Shown here: piece after piece, positions 26,001 to 41,000 of the stretch
Layout: each line of letters opens with the position of its first letter
Position numbering within the stretch: the stretch's first letter is position 1
Assembly: GCA_947632055.1 (NCBI GenBank)
Contig: CANRNS010000007.1
Span: 1-44,495, forward strand
Source of the DNA: an uncultured Akkermansia sp.
GTDB taxonomy: Bacteria; Verrucomicrobiota; Verrucomicrobiia; Verrucomicrobiales; Akkermansiaceae
Length of the DNA: 44,495 nt
Direction: 5' to 3'
Notes under the pieces: generated by a model
Told to the model about the DNA's origin: nothing
Seen by the model: only the letters and a program-made list of their open reading frames with translations
The model's database searches: none
Made by a program: the position numbers and the translations under genes

Positions 26001-29000
26001 GAGAGATCGATGGTCAGCTTGTTCCCTCCTCCGGGTAGTTGGATGCCCCCTCCCAGCGTGATCTGAGCGTTTTCCCCTCTCAACGCCAACGTGCTTCCCT
26101 CGCCCCAGTTCCACGCACCGCTGATACTCAGATTGCCGCTCTGCACCGTGAGTCTCGCCTGATTGCCCATCGTCAGGCTCTCGAGGCTCCCGCTCAGCGT
26201 GTTCACGGTCAGTGCACGGTTGTTGCCAATTGTCACAGAAGAAGCGTCAGATCCGGAGGTCAGGGCTCCTATGCTGTCGGCTGCACCCGCTGTTTCCCGA
26301 TCCGTCAACTCCAACTCGCCCCCGTTCAGCATGACCGTTCCGGTCGTCGCAAGCTGCGTGCTGATCTGCAGCGTCCCGCTCCCCACCGTCAGGGCGCTCC
26401 CGTTGTAAGTCCCGAGGGTGTAGGTTCCCCCCTCTGCTTGATACGTCAGCACGCTGCTCACTGCGCCGTCAAACCGACCGCTCGCTGCCGTCAGAATCAG
26501 GGTTCCATCCCCCGTGATGCTGCCGTAGCCCTCACTCACTCCCGCCAACGAAGTCACGGTCGCGGTGTGGTTGCTGCCTATCCTGAATGTCGCTCCCGCT
26601 CCTACCGTCAGAGCCCCCAGGCTGCTCGCCTGCGCGGTTTCTGCATTCTTCAGCGTCAGCCTGCTCCCTTCGCCCTGGATGGTCACGCCGCTGGTAAGAA
26701 CCGCCCCTCCCACTGACATCGTGCCGGAGCTCGTCGTGTTACCGACGGTGATTGCTCCCGTGGCGGCATTGTATTGACTACTATTCGCCAATCGTCCGTC
26801 AATCTCCAACACGCCTCCATCGCTCACAACCACGGTTCCTGTACCATTCGCCACATCGCCGTGAATCGTAACCGTACTTGCCGCACTGTCTCCTTCAGCT
26901 CCTACGGTGATCCCTGTCACGTATGCATAGTGACTGCTCCCAGTCTCAGTCCCGAGAGTCACTCGACCCCCATTGAGTACAGTCAATGACCCTGTAGAAG
27001 CGCCGTTGGCCTGCTGTAAATTCCCCGTCACCGTTAATGAGCCGCCGTCAACAGTAATACTGCTGCTGACGCCTCCCGCCTCCAAATTTCCGGTCACGAC
27101 CATGGAAGCGTCCTCCACGATGATCGAATGACTAGTGCCCGAAGCAACAGAGACGCCCTGTCCAAAAGTCAAGGTCCCGGAGCCCGACACTTTCCAATCG
27201 TGGTTGAAAGTGGCGGCGCCGGAGATGGTGAGATTACCGCCGCTGAGTTGAACACCGTAGCCAACGCCAGTTCCCAAGGCATCCGCACCGTACTTACCGG
27301 TGAAGTCCGTCCATGTCGAGTCGGCGCCCGGCGACCAGAGAACATAGACCGTACGGTCGCTGGCGCTTGCGTCGCGAGCAATGGAACCGGAACCGGTGAT
27401 GCTGCCGCCGAAGGTGATGTCAGACGCCAGTGTCAGTGAACCTGCCAAGGCGATGTTACCACCCACCGTGATGGGCGTGCCAGCTCCCACGGTCAGGGCG
27501 GCTCCATCCGCCACCGTCAGATCGCCGGCCACCTCCAGCGAGCCGCCATCCTGCGCCGTGAAACTCCACCGCGTTCCACGCTTGACTGTCACCCCGCTTG
27601 CCCTCAACTCCCCGCTGAGCGTGATAGCCTCGCCTTCGGCATCATCAAATAATGCCGCCTCGTCATCCTCCCACGGCACGTGGTCCCCGGTTCCCCAGTT
27701 CGCATCCGTCGTCGACCACGTATCATTGGCGCCTCCTACATTCCACACGAGCGTACCGGCTAACTCAATCCTCAAGTATCCCTGGTCGTCCAGAACAAAC
27801 TTCCAATCAGAATGACCGCTGAGAAGAGACGCATCCAGCGCCCCCACCACATCTGCCTTGAAATCAGTCAAGCTGTAGTCATCGACCCAACTGGTCGGCA
27901 AATCGAAGAGATGGTAGCTCCATGCGTTGAAATTATCATCGGTAAAACCACTCAGTCCACTTGCTTCCTCGGTGAGGGTCAGGGTGATGCCCTCAAACAA
28001 GTTGCTATTCACTGTGCCGCCCAGCTGGATTGCAGCGACCTCATCCGACGAAGCCATGGAGATGCTCAACGTAGCTTTGGCGTTCGCGTCACCTCCCACA
28101 GCCGTAAGCCCTCCATTCAGCGTCAGCGTGTGCTGCAGCTCCACCGTGTCGCCCTTCACCAGAGCCAGGCTGGCTCCGCTGTTTACCGTCACCGCTCCGG
28201 CCAACTGCGCACCGCCGCCCAGCGTCCAGCTCCCGCCGCTCACTGTCACCTGGGAACCGCTATCCACCGTGCCCACGAAAGCCTTGGCAGCGTCCGCCTC
28301 CGTACCGCTCAGGGTGAGGTTGCCCGAAATGCTGCCACTGCCGGTCACGCTCTTCAGCGTTGTCTCCCCCGTACTTGATATCGTGATATTATCTCCCAGA
28401 TCCACCACCACATTTGTTCCAGTATCACCGGACACCGAAAGCGTCGCTGTACCGTCTTCCGCCAAGAAATCTCCTGTCACATGCAAGGTGCCTCCACCAC
28501 TCAGGGTCGTGGTCAAAGTCCCGCCCGCCATATGCAGTGTTCCGGAATCCGTCACTGCCAGTTCCTCTACGGCATTGTCACCATTCGCCAAGCTCAATTC
28601 AACTCCATCTCCCAGCGTCACGTTGCTCCCACCGCTCAGCACGCTCTCCAAGATCAAATGCCCCTGCGCCACCGTCAATACGCTGCCACTGAAGCCCCCC
28701 AAAGTGTACTCCCCTCCCGCCGCATCGTACGTGAAATTGCTGCCTACACTCCCCCCATAACTGCCGCTTGCCGCCGTGAGTTTCAAGGTGCCGGGGCCAG
28801 TGATGGAGCCGTATTGCCCCTCAACACCTGCGAGAGTCGAAGCGGTCAGGGTGACCCCCTCTTGCAGCTCCAGGACGCCGTGAGCGCCAACAAGCAGGCC
28901 GCTTACCTGGCTCTCCCCCTCTGCAAGCACAAGCTTGCCTTGTTTGTCCTCTGCACTGCCACTCAATGTCACCGTTGCTCCGCCCGCCGTCAATTGCTCC

Positions 29001-32000
29001 ACCTGAATTTTGCCTCCTTCATTCACCGTGATGGCCGCGCCGCCGTTCACGGAAAACTCTCCCTCCACCGACAACTCGCCACCGTGAACGCTCACTGTAC
29101 CCACGCTACCTTCCAAACTCAGGTCTCCCTTGGACTCCAGCGTTCCACCCTCGTTCACCCTGAGAGACAAAGCATCGTAAGCATTCTTGATTTTATTCTC
29201 CAAGCTTCCCGAGAGTAGCAACTTGGCCACTTTGTACGCACCCTCCTCATCCGCCGCAATGCCGCCAATGACGATACTATTGGCCCACCCCGCCTGCCCT
29301 TGATTGCCATCATCTTTGTACCACCGACCTATCTCGAGAGTTCCTTCTTCCACGGTCAAACCGTATATAGACTCCGCAGCGCCAAACTTCTGGGCGCCCT
29401 CCCCCTTCTTGGTCAGATTGACGCCCCACCTCTTGTCATTGTCTCTTGTTGCATCCCGCTTTACTGTTCCGCTGAACTCGTACGACTTGCCGGCCGTGTC
29501 AATCGTCCACGTGCCTTGCATGTTGGCCGCCTGCGTTCCGGTGATTCCTGCGATAGTGACGGGATTGTTGCTGGTATCGGTATTGAGTCCGCCGTCTCCT
29601 GATTCAAGCTTGATCACGAGTCCCTTTATCACTGTACCACCCTGAATCTGTAACGTTCCCGCTCGCACAATAACACCTGGATTCGCACCAAGGTTCCCAA
29701 GTTCAACGGTTCCGGTGAGTTGCAATGTGCCAGAACCTGCCTTGGTGAGCGTCTGTCCTGCCAAGTTCAGAGCCCCAGAGATGGTTAACGTTCCCGCTTG
29801 CACGATAACACCTGAATTCGCACCAGGGTTCCCAAGTCCAACGGCTCCGGTGAGGGTCAATGTGCCAGAACCTGCCTTGGTGAGCGTCTGTCCTGCCAAA
29901 TTCAGGGCCCCAGAGATGGTGAGAGTTTTCCCTGAATTCACATCTATCGTAGCTCCTGAGGTCGACTTCTCCAGAGAAACATCCCACGCTACGGTATTAC
30001 TTCCCTCCGTACCACCTCCATACCCGTAACCCAGCGCATATTCATGGGTTTTTGTCTCTTTCTCCGCAACGCCGCTGTCGCCTGAACCGGACAAATAGAG
30101 CGTTTTCTTGGTACCATCATCCTTTGTCGCATTCGCGCTCAGCATGGTGCCATTCCAGTTAGTCAGCAAAAGACTTGCACCATCTTCAATCACAATCGAA
30201 TCTTTGATCTTTGCCGCTACATTGGTTGCATCTGAGCCAGAACCCGTCTTGATAAACGTGTCCCCGCTCAACACGAGCGAGCTGATACCCGTACCATTTT
30301 GCAGAAGAGCGTACAACTCTTGCGATCCATTACTATTGCCATACGTGGTGGCAGCTGTCGTGTTGTTATTATCGTTCGCATTCTGGTTGCCGCCTATATC
30401 CACCAATTTGAGCGTACCCTCTCCCTGCACCTTGAAGGTGTTTGAGGAGGAGGAGGGCAGGTGCACGTAATTCTCGTATCCTTTCACCACAAACGTGCCG
30501 TCCTCCTCAACGGTGAAGGTCCCAGCCAAGTTGCGGCTCGTGTCGCCACCCATTTCCAAGAACAGCGTCGCCCCTCCCTTGATGACAGCATCTCCGCCAG
30601 TAAGGCTGCCGCTCTTGGCCAAGTGGAGTTCTGTAGCCTCACCATTGTTTCCTCCAATGGTGAGGGTTGTTCCCTCTTGCCAGACCACATCTCCCTCGCC
30701 GGAGAAAGTGACATTTGCGCCGGAATCGTCAGTTCCGATCGTCAGAGATCTTGTGACGATCAAATTCCCCCCCGAGAAAATCCACGTACCGTCCGTCACT
30801 TGCATGTTCCCCGGATCCACCGCACCGACAATCTCCACAGTGTGCGTGTCGTCATCGGTACTGGTGAAGGTGACGTTATCGCCATTTTCGAAAACGCCCA
30901 CTCCGACTCCGCCTCCCAATGAGCTATCGTTCCATCCCTCGCCTCCCGACTGCCACGTCCCCTCTCCGTTCCCCCATGTCAGATCGTGCACCCCAGCCAG
31001 CGCACTGTTGTACGTGAGTACTCCTTGATCGTTCACACTGAGACCGCGAGCAGAATAGTCCTGCAACACCTGCTTCACAAATTCAGTAAGTTTGCCCTTT
31101 CCTTCCTCCGTCATGTCAGTTACATCGAACAACCAGTACGTCCAACCGTCCTCTTGGTCCTCCAGTCCGGTGAGGGTGAGTCTCAACCCACTGAGCTCCG
31201 AGAGCGCGGTCAAACCATCATCCGTTAGTCTCAATTGCCCACCTTGCCAGTTGTCCGGGCTGCCGCTCACTCGGATGTCCAGCGTCCATTCTGCCGCTCC
31301 TTCCGACAGAGCCAGTGTCGTATCGTCCCCGACCTCCAGCACGCCGCCTGCCCCAAAAGTCCAAATTTGTCCGCGTGTGGCAGTCATGCCGCTCAACGCT
31401 TTCACGGTGCCGTTAGCCACCGTCAGCGATCCCGACGACACCGCCCCTCCCAACTCCAGTGTCCCTCCAGTCACATTCACAGCATCCGTCACCGTCAACC
31501 CGCCGTTGGCCGTAAGTTTGCTTCCGTTGCCAGCCAACGCAAGATGATGCGCCGTCAACAGCCCCTCCACCGCCAGCGTGCCCGTGTTGCCATCCCCTTC
31601 ACCACCTAGGGCAAGACCGCTCAGACAAGCGCTATCCCCCACCGTTAGTGTACCGCTGATGTCACCTGTGGCGCCCCAGCCCACCTGCATACCGTATTCT
31701 AAGGTATAATTGCCGGATGAAACTTCTGTGCGCGATCCTCCATACACCATGAGATTTCCATTCACCGTCAACTTGGAAACCTGCCCACCGTCGGACCCCA
31801 TCACTGTCAGTCCGTTGGCATAACTAGTCTGACTCCCTCCCTCCGTGCCAAGCGTCAGGCTGCCAATAGAACCTTCCCCCTCACTGTGGCCTCCTACTGT
31901 CACCTGCCCCACTCCGTATGTATATTGATTACCTGAATTGGCTCTCTTGTTGCCATACAGACGACCTTTGACCGTCACCTCTCCCCCATCCTTCACTGTC

Positions 32001-35000
32001 AGGTTCCCCCACGAATTCATCTGGAGATTTCCAATGACGGATAAAGAACTCCCGGCGCCGGTCACCTCCAGGCTGTAATAATTCATGGACAAATCTTTCG
32101 CACCCTTTTCTCCGATGCTCAGAGTACCACCACCGCTCACGGTTACGCCAGCGGTACTGATATCCGAAGTACTTGTGCCTGCTACTGCCAACCTTCCGGC
32201 AAACTCCAACACACCGCCGCTCACCGTGAGTTTCTTCACTTGGCTGTCTCCGGCCCCAGTCACCTTCTGCGTGCCCGTACCCCTCTTGATGAGGGCGCCG
32301 GTCATGTTAATCGTTCCGGAGAAGCTTCGACCATCGGCATGAGCCGTCTCCGTATCGTAGTTCAGGGTGAGCGTACCACCACCCGTGACTTGGGCAGCTG
32401 TCACACTCTCCCCCAAGACATTCGCATCTTCCAAATAGTGGAAGGTGGCGTTTTGATTCACTTGGAGCATCGAGCCCTCAGAAAGACTTATGGCGTACCC
32501 CGAGAAAGTATCGCCGCTCACCGTGTTGAAGTTTAGCGTTACCCCGGAGTTCAGTGAAATGGCGCCGGTGGACCCTTCTGCCGCCCCAAAGTGGGAGGTT
32601 GCAGTTCCCTCACCAAACTGGAAAGTCTTCCCACTTCCATCCAGAGTCAGCGTGTGACCGTTTGCATTGAGTTTTGCAGAACCGGTGAAGTAAAAAATAT
32701 CATCACCGCTGTTGCGTGCGATCGCATCGCCTCCCAGTTCTATATCCCATTTCACCCATACACCCTGTCTCGCACCATCTTGCCTAGTGTTTTCCAGAAC
32801 AGCGGCATTCCCCGTCTCCCCGCCGGAGAGCACCAAGGTCCCAACAACATCTGAATAGCCAGCATCTGCGTTATCAAACACATTCTTGCTGAATTGCAAA
32901 GTCGCTCCTTTCTCTACTTCCAGCCTCTTGATCCACGAGAGACCTCTGCCGACATCTTTCCAAACGGCTCCATCACCAACTACACCAAGCTTGAGCGTTG
33001 TGCCTTCCAACACCCTGAAATGTCCGATACCCTGCTCATCCGAAGAGCGTGCAACATTACCATCCCCCGCTGCGAAAAGTGCGGCAAAGAGATTGTCGGC
33101 ATCGGTGACACTCACCTCTCCCGTCTTATCCAGCACCACGGCGCCATCACCAGAGAGTGTGGTGCCGGCCCAGTTGTCCGCCGTGCTGTCCGTGATGGTG
33201 ATGGTGCCGTTACTACCCACGGTCATGCTGCCCAGACTCTTTGTGCCGGTCACAGTACTCTCAAGCTTGAGAGAGCCGGTTATCTCGCCGCCGACTATGC
33301 TGAACGAACTCAAACCGCTGAAGCTTGCCGACGAATTAGCATTCACATACAAGTTCCCGGACCCTGCGATGGATGCTGAGTTCTGCCCGGTGAAGGTGTA
33401 CGTGCTGTTGCCTGTCACGTGGATATCTCCGGGCGTTAAGGCGCCGGAAACTGTCACGTTCTTCGCAGTTGCGGTGTTGTCGAATGTGACGGAATCGTGT
33501 TCTCCGAAGGTCTGCCCCGTTTGCGCTCCCGCCTGCCAGTTGGCTGCAGACGTGTCCCACACATGGCTTGTGTCACTGCCGGTCCATGTGAGGTCGCGGC
33601 TTGCAGCGTAGAGAGCATAGCGCACCGTGCCTTGCTCATCCACAGTCAGGCTGGCTCCTTCACCCGGATTAAGAAGCCCCTTCAGGAAAGACTCCGCGAC
33701 GGTCTTTGACCACATACCGCTCAGTTCGTCCACGTCGAAGAGCTTGTATTCCCAGTTGGCTCCAATATGTGCACCCGTGATGCTGAAATTGATCTGGGCC
33801 TTCAAAGCCAGCAACGCATTCATGACGGTGTCCGTGAGCCGCAGTTTGCCGCCTTCCGTGGCGCTCGCCACATCGATCGTCAGTGTCAGTGTCTTTCCCG
33901 CACCTATGGTCAGAGTCCCCTCCGTCATCTCAAAAACCGCGCCGCCGCTCAGCGAGATCGCCAGGCTCTCCGCCACGTTCGCCGTACCCAGCTTCAGTGT
34001 GCCGCCGCTTGCCGTCACCCCATTCGCTACGTTCAATGCCCCGCCCAGCGTCAAGCTTCCCTGCGACAGAGCTACAGAAGCGGCTGTTAGTCCTCCGCTC
34101 AGCGTGGCGGAGCCTCCTTCATCTATCGTGATGGCGGCAGTTCCTGCCACGGAAAACAGCCCATCCACCACCAAATTGCCGCCATGAACGCTCACCGCAC
34201 CCACAGAAGTCCCGCTCAGCCCAGAGTTTTCTAAGCTCAAGTCGCCCTTGGACTCCAGCGTTCCGCCTTTGCCTACTGTGAGAGATAGAGCACCGTCAGC
34301 GGACTTAATTTTATTTGCCCCCCCAGTCCCTGAGAGAACCAACGTGGCCGCTTTATACGTGCCCCCATCACCATCCGTCTTAACGCGGCCGATAACGATA
34401 GTACTGGCCCACCCCGCTCCTTCCCCTATGTGCCACCGACCTATCTCAACAGTCCCCTCTTCCACGATCAGGCTGTATATAGACTCCGCAGCGCCAAACT
34501 TCTGCGTTCCCGCTCCTTTCTTGGTCAGATTGACGCCCCACCGCGCCTCGTTACCTCCAACATTCCTCTTCACTGTTTCGCTGAACTCGTACGTCTGCCC
34601 AGCGGTGTCAATCGTCCACGTGCCTTGTATGTTGGCCGCCTGCGTTCCGGTGATTCCTGCGATGGTGACACGATCGCCACTGCCGTCTGTAGTGTTGATT
34701 CCAGCGTTTGCATTATCAAGGTTAATCGCCACGCCGGAAGCATCTATCCCCTTCGCCAAATTGAGCGTGCCCCCACTCACGACAATCATGCCGGAACCGC
34801 TGACCGTCCCACTCAACGTCAGGCTGGAACCTCCGGTCTTGGTCAACGTCTTGCCACCCAAGGCCAAGTCTCCCGAAAGAGTGAGATTGCTGTCCGTTTG
34901 GATTGTGGCGCCATCTGTGCTCTTTGCCAATGACACGTCCCAAGCAATGCTATGGTTTATACTCTGGGAACGCAAGGCAGCTGCGTGGTTCTCTCCACCG

Positions 35001-38000
35001 TCCCCACACAGGTAGAGGGTGCGAATATGCTCGTCCTTTTCGCGATCGCCGAGGGGGTTATCCACCCGGTATAACCACAAGCTCGCACCATCTTCCACCA
35101 CCACGGAATCCGTCACCTTGCCAAACACGGAACCCGCATCAGAATTGCACGTAGCCATGACGCTGTTGCCGCGCAAAACAATGCTGCCGATCCCCGTGCT
35201 GCCACTAAGCATGCCGTAGAGCCCTTTCGTACCGTCGTTCTCTCTGCTCCCGGCAGTATAAGCTCCGGTTGTTGAGAAAGAGCCTCCCAAATCCCGTAAC
35301 ACAATGCTTCCCGGCCCGGACACAGCGCCCCAGTCGGTCGTATAATTGCAGAAAGTATCATGATTCGCCGTGACAAACTCGCCTGCGGCTTCCACGGTCA
35401 CGTTCCCTAAATTCACATTTCCGGTCTTATCAAGCGTCATGCTCGACTGTCGTTTCACTGTCACACCACTGTTAAACGCAAGGGCCCCCGTGCCGGAGAA
35501 AGTGACATTTGCGCCGGAGTCGTTAGTTCCGATCGTCAGAGAACCTGTGACGCTCAAGTCCCCTCCGGAGAAAGTCCACGTGCCGTCTGTCACTTGCATG
35601 TTCCCCGGATCCACCGCGCCTACAATCCCCACAGTATGCATGTCGTCATCGGTACTGGTGAAGGTGACGTTGTCGCCGTTTTCGAAAACGCCATCTCCGC
35701 CTCCCAAGGAGCTATCGTTCCATCCCCCGCCTCCCGACTGCCACGGCCCCTCTCCATTCCCCCATGTCAGATCGTGCACCCCAGCCAGTGCACTGTTGTA
35801 CGTGAGTAGTCCTTCATTGCTCACGCTGAGACCGCGAGCAGAATAGTCCTGCAACACCTCCCTCACAAATTGGGTGAGCATACTCCCCTTATCCCCGCCT
35901 GACATGTCAGACACATCAAACAACTGGTACGTCCAGTTTCCACCCTGTTCCGTCAGACCGGTCAGGGTGAGTCTCAACCCACTGAGCTCCGAGAGCGCGG
36001 TCAAACCATCATCCGTCAGTTTCAACTGCCCGCCTTGGGCATTGCTCTCGCTCACTTGGATATCCAGCGTCCATTCTGCCGCTCCTTCCGACAGAGCCAG
36101 TGTCGCATCGTCCCCGACCTCCAGCACGCCGCCTGCCCCAAAAGTCCAAGTTTGTCCGCGCGTGGCGGTCATGCCGCTCAACGCCTTCACAGTGCCGTTG
36201 GTCACCGTCAACGATCCCGCCGACACCGTCCCTCCCAACTCCAATGTCCCCCCAGTGACGTTCACAGCATCCGTCACCGTCAACCCGCCGTTGGCCGTAA
36301 GTTTGCTTCCGTTGCCAGCCAACGCAAGGTGATGCGCCGTCAACAGACCTCCCACCGTCAGCGTCCCCGTGTTGCCATCCCCCTCACCACCCAGGGCAAG
36401 CCCGCTTTCAAAGCCCTTGCCCACCGTCAGCGCACCGCTGATAGTACCCGTGGCCCCCCAAATCACCTGCATGCCATATTCCAGTGTATGATTGCCACTT
36501 GAGACTTCCTGACTCGAATATCCATACACATCAACGTTTCCATACACCGTCAGGCTGGAAGTCTGTCCTTCTACCGCTCCTGCCACCGTCAACCCGCCAA
36601 CGCGTTGTGTCTGTGGCGTGCCTTCTCCCTCCTTACCGAGTGTTAAAGCACCGATGGAGTTTGTCTCACTGTGTCCGCCTACCGTCACCTGTCCAGTTTG
36701 ACCCTGACCAACGAGAGCGGCGCTACTGCCACTCTTGTTTCCTCCCAATGCTCCCTGCACAGTCGCGCTACCTCCCCCCGTCACCGTGAAATCTGTCCAA
36801 TTATTTAACGTAAGATTACCGGTGACAAATAAAGTACTTCCCGTACCAGTCACTTGCACGCTTCTGTTTGTCAGCAAATTTTTCGAAGCTGTGTCATTCC
36901 CTACCTTCAAAGTTCCCCCATTATTCACCGTTACGCCATAAGTACCAGCAGCATTGGATTCAGTCAAGTTCCCGGCAAACTCCAACACGCCGCCGCTCAC
37001 CGTAAGTTCCTTCAAGTTACTGTCTCCAGTTCCGTTCACCTTCTGCGTGCCCGCCCCACTCTTCTCAAGCAAAAGGAGGTAGTTTGATTGGATAGCTCCC
37101 TCAAACTCTTGTTCTCCACTGCCAACATTCAGCACCAACTTGCCGTTGCCGGAGAAGGCGCCACCGCTGCCGGAGAGCCCTGCGAAGGTGTAGACATCTG
37201 TCGCCGTCGTACCGACATTCAAAGCGCCTCCGTTCATAGTGAGGAGACCGCCTGTCTGTCCATTCTCATAACCCAAGGTCAACGTGCCACCGTCGCTCAC
37301 CATGATGTGCGGCGTGGCGTTTCCAACGTTGAAGCCCGTTCCCAGGGTGAGGGCGCCGCCCTGCACCTGCAGTGTGCCGGAGCCGGAGAGCGTGCCCGTG
37401 AATGATTGATCAGCGCTGCCATTCGAAAGCGTGAGAGTCTTGCCGTCTGCAATCGTTACAGAGCCGCTGCCATACAGCGCGCCGATGGCGGCGCTTTCAT
37501 TTACATCCAAGGCCCCGGAAACAGCAGTTTCGCCCACGATGGAGCCGCAGAGGTTGATGTCAATGTTCTGCAGGGCAGTGGCGTTCTGCGTATAGGCCAA
37601 GGTGATACTCCCGTTTTCAACGTTGATAACGCCGCTCTCTCCACTAGCAGAGAACGCGCCATTCAAAAGCAAATTCCCATAGCCCACCTTCGCGAGCGTA
37701 TGCCTTGCAAAGTCAATGCTGCCCTGCATCTCAACGTAAATCTTACCGGTATCGGCGTTGTTGTTCCCCACGCCCAGACTCGCATTGGCATCCAGGACGA
37801 CGTTGAGGCTGCAGATGGCATGGCGATCACCATGGGAAGTCCAGGAGCTGTGATTATACAAGCCCAAGGCGGCATAGGAAGCCGTCGTGGATGGATGATC
37901 TATCTCTCCCTGGCGTTTTTGCCTGCCATCACCCGCTATATGCACGGTAATGGTAGTGCCAGAGGGATTCATCACATCGGCTCCAAAGGCCAAAGCAGCG

Positions 38001-41000
38001 CCGTTCTCGACAACGTATTCCCTTGCACGTGTATAATTGCTGTCGTTGCTACTCCCTATTACCAGGGCAGTTCCGTCACACAGAACCAAATGCGCCAAAT
38101 TTCCATCACTGATGAGTTTGAAATTCGTACCTCCCAGTCCACCCAAGGCAGTTCCGACAGCTAATTTCAGCGTTCCGTTCCCGTGAGCCCAAAAATTCGT
38201 CAGACTGCCGAAATTTCTAAGTTCTACCACGCCGTCTTCGTCAATCTGAATACCGTTGGAACTTGGGCCGAAGTTTTTGTTGCCCGAATTTGCCACAATC
38301 AAGGTAGCGCCGGAGCGAACGGTCGTGCCAGCCTGCTGTTGGAATCCGTAGTTTCCCTCAGCGTACGTCAACACGGTGCCATTTCCCTCGATCACGACAA
38401 CGCCGCCCACAGCGGAGCCAAACCCATCCGTTCCCCCGCCCAGAGTGACCCTGGCGCCGCCCGACAGCGTCATCCCGGAGGTCAATTGGAAGGCGCCACC
38501 ATTCGCAATCGTGACCTCACTGCCACCCTGCACTTCAAGACTGTTCAGCGTCAGCGCGCCTGATCCGGTGTACCGGAAGATCGTTTTGTCCGTGCCATTC
38601 CCAATTACCAGTCCATAGGCTACATTCGATCCGAAGCTCAGGCTCGCAGAATTGGTGAATTCGACCGTACCGGCTCCGCTTACAGAAAATATCTCACCCT
38701 CAAGCTTGGCCTGCGTGCCGTCAAAGGTCACTTTCGACTCGCCGCTGCCACCTTCCCCATTCGCAAAGGTTATCTCCCCGAGCGTTACTGCCAAGTTCCC
38801 ACCGAAGCTGACCTGCGTGCCGAGTTGAGTGAGGTGCAGCCCGCCGTGCAGCAGAAGCGTGTCCTGTGTCGCATCACTCCCTCTGAAGCTCCACGCCGTC
38901 CCACCGGAAACGTTCATCGACCCGACAAGGATGTAACCATCAACGGTAATGGCGCCCTCTCCCTGTTCCCCGATGAAAAAGGCGTGATCGTAAGAGGCGA
39001 AGCCAACATAATCATCGCCTACCTTCCAAGGTTTATTGCTCTGGTAATCAGGATTCGTTGCGTTTGACCACGTACCTCCTCCCTCGGAGCCGCTCCATGT
39101 AAGGTTTCTGGGATTGGCTATGGTGTAAGAAACCTTTCCAGTACTCTGATCAACCACGATATTGTGTTCAAGCCCAGCGTAGTCTGCTCCCAGAAGAGCG
39201 GTCAGCATGGAAAGCGCAGTCTCTGCTGTCCATCCATCTGCACTGGTGTCAAAGAGCAAGCACTCCCAACTTTGCGTTGGCGAAAAATCGCCCAGCGTCA
39301 GCCTCACGTTCTCACCCATCGTCGCTAAGGCACCCATCGCAGCGCCTGAAAGGCTCAACTTTCCGCACCCTTCACTGATATCCGTGACAATTTTCAAATT
39401 CAGATACCCATTGCTCGCCACCTGCAGCGAAGCTCCTGTCGCCGTCATCTCCAGCTTCGAGCCTGCCCCGATGGTCCACGTCTGCTCGCCGTTCACGGTT
39501 GTCGCATTTTTAAGCTGCAAAATACCGCCATTTGTGACGTTGATGCCTCCCACCACCGTGAGACTTCCACCCAAAATAGCCTTATTTCCGGTCCCAGTAA
39601 TCGTGAGACTCCCGGTCAAATCAATTCCACCTTCAACCTCCAAGCTGCTGAAATTTCCACCGTAATCAGCTTCGTGTTTCGCCCCTTGTACGGTAATACT
39701 ACGTGCCTTGATGCCACCGCCCACCACGAGCTTGCCCGTCGTATTACCTTCCCCTTCTGCTGCACCAATCACGATATCTCCTGTGCTTGCGGATGCTGCC
39801 CAATTTCGAGTTTCAGCGCTGGTGGCGTTGTTATTGAACGAGTTGTTGCCTCCAATAGCGTAACCGATCGTAACGGAGGAACCGCCGGTGATGCTCAGAG
39901 CCGTACCACCAGAAGTACTCAATGCTAAGCTGCCCTCGATATCCACTTGGCTCGCCTGTCCCTGAACAGTCAGCGACGTCACCCACGCGTCCACATTGTT
40001 GCTGGCATTCGCATAGCTCTGATCCTCAGATGCGCCCACCGTCAAAGTTCCCTTACTTCCATCCATGCCGCCCACGATTACTGCTCCCGCAAATCCACTA
40101 TGACCGTTCGCCAACAACGCACCTATCGTCACTTGACCGCCCGTTATAGTCAACGCACTGCTCGTTGAATAATCGCCAATGACATTCATCGTCCCACCCG
40201 TCATGCTTAAACCGTTGCCGTAATAATTACCCTCGATTGTCAGATTTCCGCTTTTCAAGGTCAGAACACCATTAATATGCATATCACTGCCTACAGTCAC
40301 AGCGCCATTCTCCATCGTCATCGTTCCATACACACGCAGCACATTCTCAAAACTCGCCACGCTGTCGGCACCATACACATTCAACCCGTTTACCCTCGTC
40401 TCGCCTCCTACCGTGATCGTTCCGGCGCTGTTTGAATCGTCCGCACGTCCCAGAGCGAGAATGCCAATCTGAGAGGTAAGCTCTGGGTTTGACGCAATTT
40501 GCCCACCCACGGTGAGACTTGCCCCCCCGGTAATGGTTATTCCATTTCCACTTTTCACCAACAAATGCCCGGCAAAATCCACCTCACTTTCCCTGCCATC
40601 TATCGTGAGGCTCGTGATCAGGCTTTTCCCCGATACTGAACCAGCATCCTTCTCGCTTTGATCGATTTTCAGCTTACCTCCCGAGCTCACCGAAATCGCA
40701 CCGGCATACGTGCTATCGCTACCTCCCGTCAACACCCCCTGAGATACCAGTTCCCCGCCCGTCAATGTGATCGCACCACTGACCGAAATCCCTTCCGCCC
40801 TCTGCATCTGCAACGTGCCGCTCTCCATTGTCAGATCGTTCAGATTCACAGCGCCGTTGAGCTGCTGCGTTGTACTCGCCCCTAATTTGACGCGCAGATT
40901 CAACCTGCCATTGGCTTCTCCCAAGGCGCCGCCATAAGTGTAGGTTGCAGTCTCCTGTCCATCAAGCACGAGCGTTGCTGTTCCCAGCCCATCCTCGCCT

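Noticed and set aside
20891..26038. Long plus-strand open frames (up to about 536 codons) opposite the autotransporter
   Set aside because: They are antisense shadows of a GC-rich repetitive gene: Pro/Ser/Arg-rich text with no domain, no ribosome sites, and frames that mirror the repeats of the minus-strand gene.
28000..37000. Regular repeats in the autotransporter considered as a CRISPR array
   Set aside because: The repeats are in-frame protein modules of varied length inside one open frame, without uniform repeats and spacers and without cas genes.
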